Origin: Plasmodium brasilianum
Lineage: Eukaryota; Apicomplexa; Aconoidasida; Haemosporida; Plasmodiidae
Direction of reading: 5' to 3'
Length of the DNA: 64,000 bases
Assembly: GCF_023973825.1 (NCBI RefSeq)
Contig: NC_090117.1
Coordinates: 527,501-591,500, forward strand
This document shows, piece by piece, positions 23,314 through 34,145 of this stretch; within the stretch, counting starts at the first letter, position 1; each line of letters starts with the position of its first letter. The notes under the pieces are model-generated. The model did no database searches. It had not been told where the DNA came from and saw only the letters and a program-made list of their open reading frames with translations. Made by a program: the position numbers and the translations under genes.

Positions 23314-24141
23314 TTTCTATTTACATACAAAAGGCATAACATATACACGCATATACGTATATATATATATATGTAGAATAATTTAAAATTTTACAAAATT
23401 TTAATAAACCTTTTAAGGGACAAAAAAATATAAATTAAAATAAAATAAAAAAAACATATAATAAAACAAAATAAAGCAAAATAAAGCAAAATAAAGCAAA
23501 ATCAAACAAAATCAAACAAAATATAATTAAACAGAATATAATTTAATTAAACAGAATATAATTTAATTAAACAAAATATAATATAAGAAAACAAGATAAC
23601 ATAAAATTAAGGGCCCATTTAAAAGGTAAAAGTTTTACGACAAAGTGTTTTTCAATTTTTTTTTTTTTTTTTTTTTTTTTGGAAAATATAAAATTGAGCT
23701 GTAAAATGAAATATTAATTTACCGTAAATTCTAAAAAAGAAAAAAAAATAAAATATTATGTAAAAAAGCATGTTAATAATTCCTATTATGTTATAACTTA
23801 AAAAATAGTTGGTAGATGATATACTCCCATACGTTGGTCGTACAAAGGCATGTACATATACAAGTGTATTTATATGTATGTATATATAAATGTACATATA
23901 AGTATAAATATATTATAGCACATGTATAAATATATATATATATAATTGCGGGTTTTAATATGTCCATCGGTATGCTATTTAGGTGCGCGTTAGAGAAGCA
24001 CAAATTGAAAACTTCTACTGTACTTCACGTGGTATCTCATCAATTCACTACACTTTATATTATTCTATCTTATCTTATTTTTACTATTTTTAATTTATTT
24101 TTTTTTTTTTTTATGCTTTTTATATATGTCGGATGTATAAA

Positions 24142-24210
<69 letters not shown>
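23314..24210. other. Intergenic region upstream of SIS1
   Basis: It holds degenerate aaagcaaaat repeats (about 23440-23590), T and A runs, and a long (AT)n run at about 24148-24200. No coding exon is supported. It should include the SIS1 promoter. Confidence 0.55.
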
Positions 24211-24501
24211 TTACTTATGCATACGAATAAAAAAAATTAAAGCCCCTCTCTTGTTTCTTTGTTTCATTACAAAGCATGAAAAGCGTGTGTTTTCTAGTAA
24301 TGCTCTACTGTAAGCACCAACATGTTGTTCTTCGATGGTCCATTTTTCATATACTTTCAGTAAGTATGTGTTGCATATGTGTGTATATGTACGTACTAAT
24401 TGACGGTATATCCTTAGTAATTTCTTCAATATATATGCCCCGCATACGCCGCCTAGTGTTATTATGATGTAGAAGAATTGTGAATTAAGGACGTGTTTCA
24501 T
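24211..24501 (-). CDS. Small protein with N-terminal membrane anchor, unknown
   Basis: A single ATG-to-TAA frame of 96 aa. Residues 8-27 (FFYIIITLGGVCGAYILKKL) look like a membrane anchor followed by a basic helix. The rest is non-repetitive, with a mixed composition (WTIEEQHVGAYSRALLEN) unlike the low-complexity shadows around it. It has the same strand as its neighbours SIS1 and the 25.5-kb gene. The family is not recognised, and it could be a small mitochondrial membrane subunit. It is short, so it may instead be one exon of a larger gene. Confidence 0.5.
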   Translation of the reverse strand: MKHVLNSQFFYIIITLGGVCGAYILKKLLRIYRQLVRTYTHICNTYLLKVYEKWTIEEQHVGAYSRALLENTRFSCFVMKQRNKRGALIFFIRMHK

Positions 24502-24739
24502 ATATACATGCTCTTACATACATATGTACAATACATATATTTTTATATTTTATGTGTATGCTGCCCCACCTTTCTTAGTAGAATGTTATTACAAACAGTA
24601 TATAACTGGAAGGTGAGTCCTACTTTTTTTTCTTTTTTTTTTTTTTTTATTTTTACTTGTAGGAACATAACATAGATACCTTCATTTCATTCGTAATAGC
24701 TATCATGTTATGAAAAGATGAAAGAACACTATTGCACTA

Positions 24740-24781
<42 letters not shown>

Positions 24782-25360
24782 TTTATTTACGTACACATAT
24801 GTATTTATTCACTTAAGTGAAAGAAAACAAATTCAAGCAAAGCACACTCCACTGAACAATATTTGTTTTCCAAAAATTGAAAGGAAGGAAGAATTGATTT
24901 TTTTTTTTTTTTATTAACACAAAGTTTGTTCAGAAAAAGACAAAAAAAATAAAATAAAATAAAATAAAATAAAATAAAATATGAAAGTGAGGAGGTAGTA
25001 ATAAATAGCAAAATTTAATGAAGAAAAAGGAGTGAAGTTGCTTCTCGTAACTGACACATGTAGTATATATGTATAAACGTAAAATATACGTTTTTACTAC
25101 TTACGTTTATAATTTATACATATATGTATATATTAACATGTACATACGAATTATGGTACCTTTTAAAAAGGTCAAATTTAAAACAAATAAAAGTTATCAT
25201 TTATTAATTTTTTTTTTTTTTTTTAAATGTAATATATGTAGATAGTTATTTAAAATAAAGCAAAATTTTCTACGTCAGCATGTAGATTGGTGGTTTGTCC
25301 CCTTTTTTCTACTTTTTAAGAAATAAAAAAAAAAAAAAAGGAAGCCATTAAAGCTGTAGT

Positions 25361-25398
<38 letters not shown>

Positions 25399-25520
25399 TA
25401 CATGTATATGCTCATATGTATATATGGCTCATATGTACATGTATATGAACATATACACGTGCTTACATGTAAGCGTACTTGCTCATAAGGCGCGTACGTC
25501 TGGCCGAAAAATCCATCTTG
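24502..25520. other. Intergenic region with long T runs
   Basis: It contains T runs (about 24747-24780 and 24898-24912), an aaaat repeat (24948-24980) and an (AT)n run (25362-25396). No exon is seen. Confidence 0.55.
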
Positions 25521-26021
25521 CTACGGAATTAGGCGAACAATAGAGTCGTCCACAATCGTTTCGTACTTATCGGAGGAGTGAAAAACGCATTCTCTTTGAA
25601 CATTTTTAAATAAGTCCATAATATTTTTACTTTTAATATATTCGTCATAGGAGTCTTTGTTTCTCCATAACCTTAACTGAAGATAACTTAATGGTGAGTT
25701 ATCCCAATTTATTGCTTTAAACAGTTTTGTGTACTCATACCCTTTATTCTTAAAGGAATGAATATTTAATTTGTTATAGTTTGCCTCAAAATTTCTTATA
25801 TTTTTATTGTCAACTATGTACTCATCAACATATATTAGATCCCCATATATACCCTTACCCTTTTTCTTTTTTATATATTCAATTTTTCCATATACATATC
25901 CACAAAAACACCCAACAAATAACCACACAAAATTTCGATGACCTATACTTGACGTCCTATACCAATAGGAAAACTTACCTGCCTTCTGTTTTAAAATATT
26001 AAGGTAATCCCCCAAAATCAT
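25521..26021 (-). CDS. Conserved-looking small membrane-anchored protein, unknown
   Basis: A single-exon ATG frame of 166 aa with well-mixed composition. A short N-terminal helix (GDYLNILKQKAGKFSYWY) leads into one hydrophobic segment, NFVWLFVGCFCGYVYG, followed by a basic stretch and a soluble C-terminal half (NWDNSPLSYLQLRLWRNKDS). The topology suggests a single-pass membrane protein with a 120-residue soluble tail. I do not recognise the family. It lies between ATEL1 and SIS1 on the same strand, where a P. falciparum gene of unknown function also lies as far as I remember. Confidence 0.8.
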   Translation of the reverse strand: MILGDYLNILKQKAGKFSYWYRTSSIGHRNFVWLFVGCFCGYVYGKIEYIKKKKGKGIYGDLIYVDEYIVDNKNIRNFEANYNKLNIHSFKNKGYEYTKLFKAINWDNSPLSYLQLRLWRNKDSYDEYIKSKNIMDLFKNVQRECVFHSSDKYETIVDDSIVRLIP

Positions 26022-26235
26022 TTTCTTGCTTCGTTCCGTTCAACGAGTCCTTACGTAGTTCATACATCCAACAGCACGTAGGGGGAATTTCGTACGTGCC
26101 AATTTTGAAAGGACCTCTTTCGAAGGTAGTTCCTTCACAGTAGTACTCTATTTCCTCATACGCGCTTCCCCTTCAACAGTGTGAGAAAACAATACTCAAT
26201 TTCTTACTTAAACGAAAAAAAATGCTCCATGGAAT

Positions 26236-26270
<35 letters not shown>

Positions 26271-27725
26271 CTATAAAATTTTTAAAAATGTAGAAGTTTT
26301 TCGGAAAATTATGAATATATTATAAACAAATATATTTGGGTATTACCCATACATATAGTATCAACACCCCAACGGTGTTTTCAAAAAATTATTAAGTTTA
26401 TAATACATTTGTCATATTACAATTTTTATTTTATTTTATTTTTATTTTGGTATACTCTCTTTATTGCTTATTTTTGTATATAAAATATTTACTTATTTTG
26501 AATGAAGAGTGTTTTGAGGCTTAACACTTGTAAGCATAACACTTTACCATTTTTCGCTTTACCCTTTTATGCTCTTATAAATTGTAAACGCATAGTTTAA
26601 CACTCTTTTTCCCAATAAGGTATTACATACTTTGAAAGAAATAGAAAAGTCTCGAATTACCTTGCTTGGTCAGTATAAATAGCCATTTTGAATTTTTTTT
26701 TTTTATTTTTTTTTTTTTCATATTTTATTTTTTATTCTTCTTAATTTTTGTTATACTTTTTTTACCGTTTTCCCATTTTGGCTTTCAAATTTAAAAGTTA
26801 TATAACGCAGCAAAAGGGAAATAAAAAAATTAAAATAGGTTAAAAGGAGGGCAAAAGTTAAAATGGGTTAAACGTTGAAGTATGCTGGACGCTAAAGCAT
26901 GATGAACATTAAAATGTGCTAAAAGGAGCAAAAGCAGTACACGACAGTTTGCGCGTCGCACCTGTGCACTTGTATTAATTTGCCCATCATTTTTTTTGAT
27001 TTACAAAAAGGTGTATCAGTAAATGCATCAGTAAATGCATCAGTAAATGCATCAGTAAATGCATCAGTAAATGCATCAGTAAATGCATCAGTAAATGCAT
27101 CAGTAATATGGATGAAGCATGAAAAATTGAAAGGGGCGGAAATGAGTTATAATCAATCATGAGTATTATTTGTGCGCATGTGATGATCCCACGCTCCTCC
27201 GGACATTTCTTCACGCCAGTTAGTGTTACAAATTGAAAAATTATAAAAATAAACATGCAAGTAGCAAAAAAAAAAAAAAAAAAAAAAAAAATGAGCGCCC
27301 ATATGTGTGCACATGTACACACATAAACGCACACACGTGTACATATGGTAGTGTATGTACATGTGTGTACATGTATACGCAATATGCGTATGCGTACCAA
27401 ATCAACGCGATTGGCACGTTACATACAAGCGCGAGATTCGCGGAGATGACTTTTCTTTTTTATATATAAAAAAAAAAAAAAAAAAAAAAAAATATGGAGG
27501 CAATTTTTATTGTCTCTACATCTTTTTACACATTTTAAATATGCCTCACTGAACATTCATTTGTTTTAGTTAGATTCCTTTCCAAATATAGGTCGTTGTA
27601 TTCGTGCCAATTTTTCGAAACATGTATGGTTTTCCCTTGTGTGCCCATCTTACATGATAATTAGAAGTATGCATATGTACATGCATTTTGAGTACGTACT
27701 TATGTTTGTGTGCATTTATGCTTAC
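26022..27725. other. Intergenic region between ATEL1 and the 25.5-kb gene
   Basis: It contains an (AT)n run (26242-26266), a 12-bp minisatellite (27010-27110) and A runs (27266-27290, 27469-27491). No supported exon. Both flanking genes are on the minus strand. Confidence 0.55.
27010..27110. repeat. 12-bp minisatellite (atcagtaaatgc)
   Basis: Eight perfect copies. They read Val-Asn-Ala-Ser on the plus strand and Leu-Met-His-Leu on the minus strand, both in frames without gene-like flanks. Confidence 0.93.
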
Positions 27726-29027
27726 CTACTTGGACCCTCCGTCATCTTTCGCTATTTCGTCCATACCGATTCCTTTAATAAGTACACTGCAATTAAGCTT
27801 ATCCTTAAAAGGCACCTTGAACTCTGCATGTTGATGTTTAAACGTTCTATGTTTATTGAAAAATTCTTTCATTGGTATTTCTTTTGATCCAATTTCTTTT
27901 TTATATGGTAATAACATGCCGAGATCCCATAATTGAAAATTTTGGAATTCTAATAACTTAGCTAATGCACATAACTGAATTGTGCCAGCACAGCTTTTCC
28001 TTTGAAAACCAGTTAAACTAGTATATACAGACCCAACAGTATTGCCAATTTCTCCAGCTACTAATTTATCTTCAAACCATAACTCTACAGAATGCATCTG
28101 TACATTCTTATAAATAATATTTTTTTCAAAAATTTTTTTAAATTCTTTTTGTACGAATGGGTAAAGCCAATTCTTGCCATGTTTTTCTACGATTCCTTCT
28201 ATAACTCCATCAAAATCTTTGTCTACAGTTATATAAAAATGTTTACATTTCTTTCTAGCTTTTTTAGAAATATGTATTTCACTTGGATGCATACATGATC
28301 TAATGTAGTGTATCTTTGGTATTAATAAACATTCTTTATATATAATCGTTTCATAATTTTCTACTCTATATATTCTCTGTTTACTAGCTACAGGTATGAA
28401 CCCTTCATAGAGCAACTGAGAAATAAAAGATGCATCAAAATGTACACACCACGTGTTCTCGTGTTCATAATTTTCTTCTATTAATATATCGACAATTTTT
28501 TCTATATTATGATATGGTGTCAACAATGGGTAAAAGTTCAAACAATTATTATTTTTCATTAAATTGTAAATCTTCGTTAGTGCTTGTGGGTCCTCCTTTG
28601 ACATCTTCTCAACGATTTTATTTATGTTAACATCATCGTCTAACAGTAGCTTCTTCGTCCGCGCCTCGCAGGCCTGGCCCCTACTATTTTGTTCGTTTAT
28701 CATGCTTCTTTCGCTTCGTTTGCTCCTATCACTACTTCTACTTCTTTCGCTTCGTTTGCTCCTATCACTACTTCTACTTCTTTCGCTTCGTTTGCTCCTA
28801 TCACTACTTCTACTTCTTTCGCTTCGTTTGCTCCTATCACTACTTCTACTTCTTTCGCTTCTTCCACTCCCTTCGCTCTTCTCGCTCTGTTCATCTTGTT
28901 CATTTATCACTTGCTCGTTTGAGGCATGCTCATTTTTATTGCACTCTCCTTTAGCATGATCACTTCCTTTCTTAACATTCAACTCCTTCACCCCATTACC
29001 TCCCCCCAGGCTTTCACATGTATTCAT
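27726..29027 (-). CDS. ATEL1: Aat-family aminoacyl-tRNA-protein transferase (ATEL1-like)
   Basis: Single exon, 433 aa from the first in-frame ATG at 29027. Residues 1-130 are low complexity, including an Arg-Ser-Ser-Asp-Arg-Ser-Lys repeat (about residues 52-112). From about residue 190 the protein matches the bacterial Leu/Phe-tRNA-protein transferase fold: HFDASFISQLLYEGFIPVAS, HYIRSCMHPSEIHISKKARK, then NWLYPFVQKEFKKIFE, HSVELWFEDKLVAGEIGNTV and LWDLGML. The family moves an amino acid from charged tRNA to a protein N-terminus, marking it for N-end-rule degradation. The P. falciparum homologue, named ATEL1, is reported to be Aat-like in sequence but to have the Asp/Glu-directed specificity of eukaryotic ATE1 arginyl-transferases. 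That specificity is assumed here by homology. Confidence 0.92.
   Translation of the reverse strand: MNTCESLGGGNGVKELNVKKGSDHAKGECNKNEHASNEQVINEQDEQSEKSEGSGRSERSRSSDRSKRSERSRSSDRSKRSERSRSSDRSKRSERSRSSDRSKRSERSMINEQNSRGQACEARTKKLLLDDDVNINKIVEKMSKEDPQALTKIYNLMKNNNCLNFYPLLTPYHNIEKIVDILIEENYEHENTWCVHFDASFISQLLYEGFIPVASKQRIYRVENYETIIYKECLLIPKIHYIRSCMHPSEIHISKKARKKCKHFYITVDKDFDGVIEGIVEKHGKNWLYPFVQKEFKKIFEKNIIYKNVQMHSVELWFEDKLVAGEIGNTVGSVYTSLTGFQRKSCAGTIQLCALAKLLEFQNFQLWDLGMLLPYKKEIGSKEIPMKEFFNKHRTFKHQHAEFKVPFKDKLNCSVLIKGIGMDEIAKDDGGSK
28695..28862 (-). repeat. In-frame 36-bp repeat in ATEL1
   Basis: Over four copies of a 36-bp unit encode a 12-residue SR-rich repeat (SERSRSSDRSKR) in the N-terminal extension of the transferase. 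Plus-strand open frames here are shadows. Confidence 0.92.
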
Positions 29028-29617
29028 TTTATTCTTGTTGCTCAAAAAAATGGAAAAATGCTTTTTTTCGTCCTATGTGCACTAATTCATGTAAATAGGC
29101 AAGTATAATAATGTATGTCAGCATTTACAGTCCCTTTAACCCCACACAAGGAGCAGTAAAAGAAAAATAAAAAATTAATTAAAAAAATACACAGAATGAA
29201 CAAAATGAACATAATAAAACAAACACCACAAAACGAACAAACGATCAAACGAACATACGATCAAACGAACAAACGAACAAACGAACATACGATCAAACGA
29301 ACAAACGAACAAACGAACATACGATCAAACGAACAAACGAACAAACGATTAAACGAACAAACGATTAAACGAACAAACGAACAAACGATTAAACGAACAA
29401 ACGATTAAACGAACAAACGAACAAATGAACAAACGAACAAATGAACAAACGAACAAATGAACAAACGAACAAATGAACAAACGAACAAATGAACAAATGA
29501 ACAAACGAACAAATGATCATCCACGTAGAAGAGCAAAAGAGTAAAAGAGCGTTAACCTATTTTTCAAACAGTAGCAAACGATCTCCCTCTATTTGCAGCT
29601 TTTCCTTTTCCTTTTCC

Positions 29618-29649
<32 letters not shown>

Positions 29650-30845
29650 CATTAAAAACACAAGGATACCGCGAAGAGAAATAATTTCTTTATATTATAT
29701 ATACCCCATTCGCACACATATATGTACTTGTGTTTTACATGTGTTTACGTATGTGTATATGTATGGATACGTATGTATACCTATGCACGCACATGTACTT
29801 GGACTTGCGTATCCTTGTGTGCTCGTTTACTGCTTGCTGCAAAAAAATGGTACTCCTTATTTTTTAAGGTCATAACTGAGATATAGAAAAAAATAAAAAA
29901 AAAATAAAAAAATAAAAAATAGAATAAATAAAAATAAATAAAATAGATTTAATAAAATAGATTTAATAAAATAGATTTAATAAAAACAAACAGCTAAGAA
30001 AAATTGGGGAATAACCAAAAAAATACAAAGTTAAAGAACGTTTAAAATTAGTTTACGTGCTATTTTCTTTTTTCCTACGCAGATATATTTGCGGGTATAC
30101 GAAAAAGGCATATATACACATGTAAGTATATTTGTGCGGGAATATACACATGTAATATTCATAATATATATATATATATATATATATATACGTACATAAG
30201 CACGTTCGCACATATATATTCCTCTCTGTACATATGCACAAGTCAATAATAAAGGAAAAATGAAATGAAAAAGTAAGTTACATACATTACTCCATATGAA
30301 AACAAAAAAAAAATAAAAAAATATGCATAATGCTATTTATATTTTTTTTAAAAAATGTTCATCCAAAAATGCCGTAGGAGCTTATTACAGTCCTTGTTAG
30401 GTACGAAACAGCAAAGTGAATATACATATATATGTACATGTGAAAAATTGAGAATTATAAATCGTCAGGGCTGGAACGAACATTCTCATTTCTTGTCAGT
30501 GATCTCCTAAGCGTGGTGATAAAATTTAAAAAAAAAAAGAAAGAAAACAAGTGAAACAAACAAAGCAAACAAAACTAGCATAAACATGAACATGAACATC
30601 AATATGAACATCAGCGGTAACGTAAAAGTAAAAAAAAAAAAAAAAAGAATAAAAATGAACATGCAGTAGAAAAAATGGAAAAACAAAACGATACATAAAA
30701 ATTGCAGTTTGTTAACAATTTTGTAAAACATCTATTTGTAAGTTTTTTTATTATTTAAAATAGTACTAAGCAGTGCATTGTGCTTATTATGTTTGCATGG
30801 TTATATGCGCATATGCGTCAGCGTGGCTTATATAAGACCTCCTCT
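29028..30845. other. Intergenic region upstream of ATEL1
   Basis: An 8-bp minisatellite (29228-29515), a 14-bp repeat tagatttaataaaa (about 29943-29985), T runs (29618-29646) and an (AT)n run (30160-30191) are seen. No convincing exon. It should include the ATEL1 promoter. Confidence 0.5.
29228..29517. repeat. 8-bp minisatellite (acgaacaa/acgatcaa)
   Basis: About 36 copies with a higher-order order of acgaacaa, acgatcaa, acgattaa and atgaacaa variants. It starts about 200 bp upstream of the ATEL1 start codon. Confidence 0.92.
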
Positions 30846-31563
30846 CTACAAATCTTTTAGCCGATCAACAGCATCATATAAACAGCTTAAATCATTATAC
30901 TGATAAGGTATGAATAAATAAACGCTTAGATATCTAAGTAGACAAAGAACATTAAAATGGTAAAACCAAAGGTGTGTAATTCATAAAAAGCGTTAAATTG
31001 AACAATGGGGATAAAGACACTTCTTGTTGTAAGCTCATTCCTTTTATAACAGTACTCAGTAAAGAAGATATTATTTTAAAAAAAATAGCTTAACTCTTAA
31101 ATTGGAGAATAACTGCTTTAATTCGTCTCATATATATGTATCACCTTAAAAAAAGAATTATCTGTTCACAATATATATATAGAGAGAGAGCGTTTAAACA
31201 AAATAGAAGGAATGATAAAAGTGAAAAAAAAAAAAAAAAAAAAAAGCCAAAATGATTTTTTACTAAACGCTCTTCTCACGTATTCCCTTGTGTTGTACGA
31301 TACTATGTTATGTTTTTGTTCCTTTTTTTTTTTTTTTTTTTTTTACCAAAACGAATGAAACACTGTTATATATTCGTACAAGCACCTTCGTCGTACCTAC
31401 TGTTACAGTTGTTACTGTCCAAGTTTATATAAACCCTGCAATGTTCAAGCAAGTGGTCATACATATTAAATCATTGTAAACCATTATTCTAATCGTTGAT
31501 ATCACTACATATACACTGTGTCTTAGTACTTTTTCAGTTATCGCCATCCCAATTATTGCAGCA
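30846..31563 (-). CDS. Probable 3' exons of an unresolved spliced membrane protein gene
   Basis: Two exon-like blocks: 31563-31435, giving a hydrophobic AAIIGMAITEKVL and YVVISTIRIM stretch, and 30933-30846, giving YLSVYLFIPYQYNDLSCLY and a TAG stop after DRLKDL. They join in phase 2 across GT (gtttat) and AG (cttag) sites. The composition is gene-like and unlike the flanking spacer. I cannot place the exons upstream of 31563 with confidence. A frame also runs on through 31564-31740, and another stretch at 31801-31700 (GMIRFLQIPLLYAV) looks coding. The exons may belong to the gene whose 5' exons lie at 32402-33415. The family is not recognised. Confidence 0.35.
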
Positions 31564-31996
31564 CTGATGAGTAAAACATGTGGCAACAGTCCGTTGGTAG
31601 GGAACATAATTTCACGTAAACATGGCAAAAAAAAGAAGAGGCAAATGATGGGCCATAAATAGGGATGGCAAAATAAATATACAAAATAAAAGATAAAAAA
31701 GAACAAAGTATATATATCACAACATGATATACTGCATAGAGAAGGGGGATTTGCAGAAAACGTATCATCCCATCACTGTGTAAAAATGTTAGTCCATCCA
31801 ACGTTTTACTAGTTCACTTGATGTGTTTATACTGTCGTTGTTTTAACATGTACATTACCATATCTGATATAACGTACATGAAAAAAAAAAAAGATGGAAA
31901 TTTTTTTTTTATAAGCGAAAAATTGATATATATAAAATGATATCACAAAAAGTATCTCTCGAAGAAGGAAAAACAGAGAGGAAAAAAAAGAAAAAC

Positions 31997-32330
31997 AAAT
32001 TAAAAGATATTAAAACAAATTAAAAGATATTAAAACAAATTAAAAGATATTAAAACAAATTAAAAGATATTAAAACAAATTAAAAGATATTAAAACAAAT
32101 TAAAAGATATTAAAACAAATTAAAAGACATTAAAACAAATTAAAAGATATTAAAACAAATTAAAAGATATTAAAACAAATTAAAAGATATTAAAACAAAT
32201 TAAAAGATATTAAAACAAATTAAAAGATATTAAAACAAATTAAAAGATATTAAAACAAATTAAAAGATATTAAAACAAATTAAAAGATATTAAAACAAAT
32301 TAAAAGATATTAAAAGGTATTAAAAGAAGT
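31997..32330. repeat. 20-bp minisatellite (aaattaaaagatattaaaac)
   Basis: About 16 nearly perfect copies with a single substitution in one unit, on a pure A/T/C/G-poor background. They lie either in an intron or in the 3' flank of the minus-strand candidate gene. Confidence 0.95.
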
Positions 32331-32401
32331 TAAAATAAATTGAAAGATATTAAATTTTTTTTTTTTTAAATTAATAAAACCAATACTTATCATATTTCTC
32401 C

Positions 32402-33415
32402 CTAAATATTGAAAAATCGCATAACAATTTTAGTAAAGATATATACACTTGTAGTAAAACCATTACGTGGAGTGAAGTTGTAGCATAGTGCCATTTTGAA
32501 TCTAAGAAAAATGAGACTTTTACTATGTTTATAGGATAATATTTCATTTTTAACAAGTCTATAAGTACACCCCTTTTTCATTTATGTTTATGTTAAAGCA
32601 AAAAAAGTAGGTGTATCCCCATACCTAATGATATTATTTATATCCTCAGGCACATATTTTTTAAGCTTTTTTTGTACATTCATCATTACCTTTTAGGGGG
32701 GATTCACTTTATTATAAGAACACTACGTATTAACATTTCCCTGCACGTTCCGTACGGTTGTACGCCTTGATTGTGAACATGCATTAAAAGGGGTATATGA
32801 GCAATAGTTGTGCTACGTGCATGCCCATGTTCTCCTGCGCACATGCTGAGTGGTTCGTATGGTGAGTGCTTCAAGCAAAATCGGACTGTTCGCATGTGTA
32901 GAAAAATTACAAAAATGGCTGTTTTGCAATATATCATAATTCGATTTACGCTTTTCCCATTAAAACGAATGCGGGTACATACGAGCATACGTGCGTATAT
33001 ATAAGCATACGTGCGTATATATAAGCATACGTGCGTACAAATAAGCATACGTGAGTACCTATGTTATGGATATTTATTATGCACAACCCTACGGTTAATG
33101 CGTAGTTCGTAATGTGAAGATAAACTCATATAATTCCATAAATACCGGTGAGCCTCCCCTCTTTGAAGAATTATATTAACGTGCGTAGTAGCTGTGTTAA
33201 TATAATTTTTTTGCAACATTTTACCAATTTTTATAAAACAAAATATTACCAAAATATTGACGTCCGTTTAACAAAATATTAACGTCCGTTTAACAAAATA
33301 TTAACGTCCGTTTAACAAAATATTAACGTCCGTTTAACAAAATATTAACGTCCGTTTAACAAAATATTAACGTTCGTTTAACAAAATATCCAAATTTTCT
33401 ACCAAAATGGCCCAT
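32402..33415 (-). CDS. Candidate small four-exon gene, unknown function
   Basis: Exons 33415-33403 (Met-Gly-His-Phe), 33191-33088, 32689-32625 and 32558-32402 join with matching phases (1, 0, 2) to 112 aa ending at a TAG. The best-supported intron is 32624-32559 (66 bp, gtatgg to tatag). Coding blocks include ILQRGEAHRYLWNYMSLSSH, KKLKKYVPEDINNIIRLVKN and SLIFLRFKMALCYNFTPRNG. The protein is basic and non-repetitive, and the family is not recognised. Alternatives: exon 2 could end at its own stop (46-aa product), or the last exon could splice at the gtatat in it and continue to the exons at 30.8-31.6 kb. Intron 1 is almost entirely a 22-bp minisatellite. Confidence 0.42.
33250..33392. repeat. 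22-bp minisatellite (unit contains aacgtccgtttaac)
   Basis: Six copies of a 22-bp unit, probably within the first intron of the small minus-strand candidate gene. Confidence 0.93.
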
Positions 33416-34145
33416 GATACCACGTAGTAGGAATACAGAAGTAAATCGTCCTATGCGCAAGTACATACTGTAAATATCGTACATAATGCGCATATTTCTA
33501 TCTCAATATGCGTACAAATTATCACGTATAATATTCAAGTAAGGCATTTAAGCGTAGTGCATATCATCTGCATCTAGCATGTTAAAAATTTTATCTGCAC
33601 TTATTTTGTAAAAATGATTGGAAAAATTTACAAAAAAGCTTCAAAAAGTCAGCCAATTAAATGTTGTTAATTGTGTTAAATTTTTTTTTTTTTTTTTTTT
33701 TTTGTCGAGTACTATAAACAATTTAGTTATATATAATGAAGAACAATTAATCTTTTTTTTTTTTTTTTTTTTTTCTAACCTGAGAAAAACGGTTTAGCTT
33801 TTTCTCCTCGGGCTAACTTTGTATATACTACATTTGTCAAACCTCTTCCTTCCCTTAATTTTTTACATAAAATTAAAAAATATATAATTTTGTTAATACA
33901 AAGAGAGGGAAAAAAAAAAAAAGCGAAACCCTAATGAAGTTGCAAGATAGCCAGATTCTTTTCCACTTTGCCACTTCACTACCTTGCCAATTTATCACTT
34001 TACCATTTGAGAACTTCTCTACTTCTGTACTTCTCTTTTTCTTCAACCATTGTGTTATCCCTGCCAACTGATGGCACAACGTGTACATGTTTATATGGAC
34101 CTATATCAACATATGTGTAGTTAAGACGAGCAGACAATCTTTTAA
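33416..34145. other. Intergenic region upstream of the SRR1-like gene
   Basis: A/T-rich spacer with T runs at about 33680-33703 and 33752-33774. It separates the minus-strand candidate gene from the SRR1-like gene and probably holds divergent promoters. No exon is seen. Confidence 0.5.

Noticed and set aside
26980..27400. Frames reading VNAS or LLMH repeats
   Set aside because: They come from a perfect 12-bp spacer array, with no conserved-looking sequence attached.
28624..28959. Plus-strand frames opposite ATEL1 (Leu-rich, hydrophobic)
   Set aside because: They are antisense shadows of the SR-rich repeat in the ATEL1 N-terminus. The minus frame is the one continuous with the Aat domain.
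29196..29517. Asn/Glu/Gln/Thr/Lys-rich frame
   Set aside because: It is translation of the 8-bp spacer array only.
32704..33048. Minus-strand 114-aa frame
   Set aside because: It begins in gcatacgtgcgtata simple repeats and spans what is better explained as the intron 32690-33087 of the small candidate gene.
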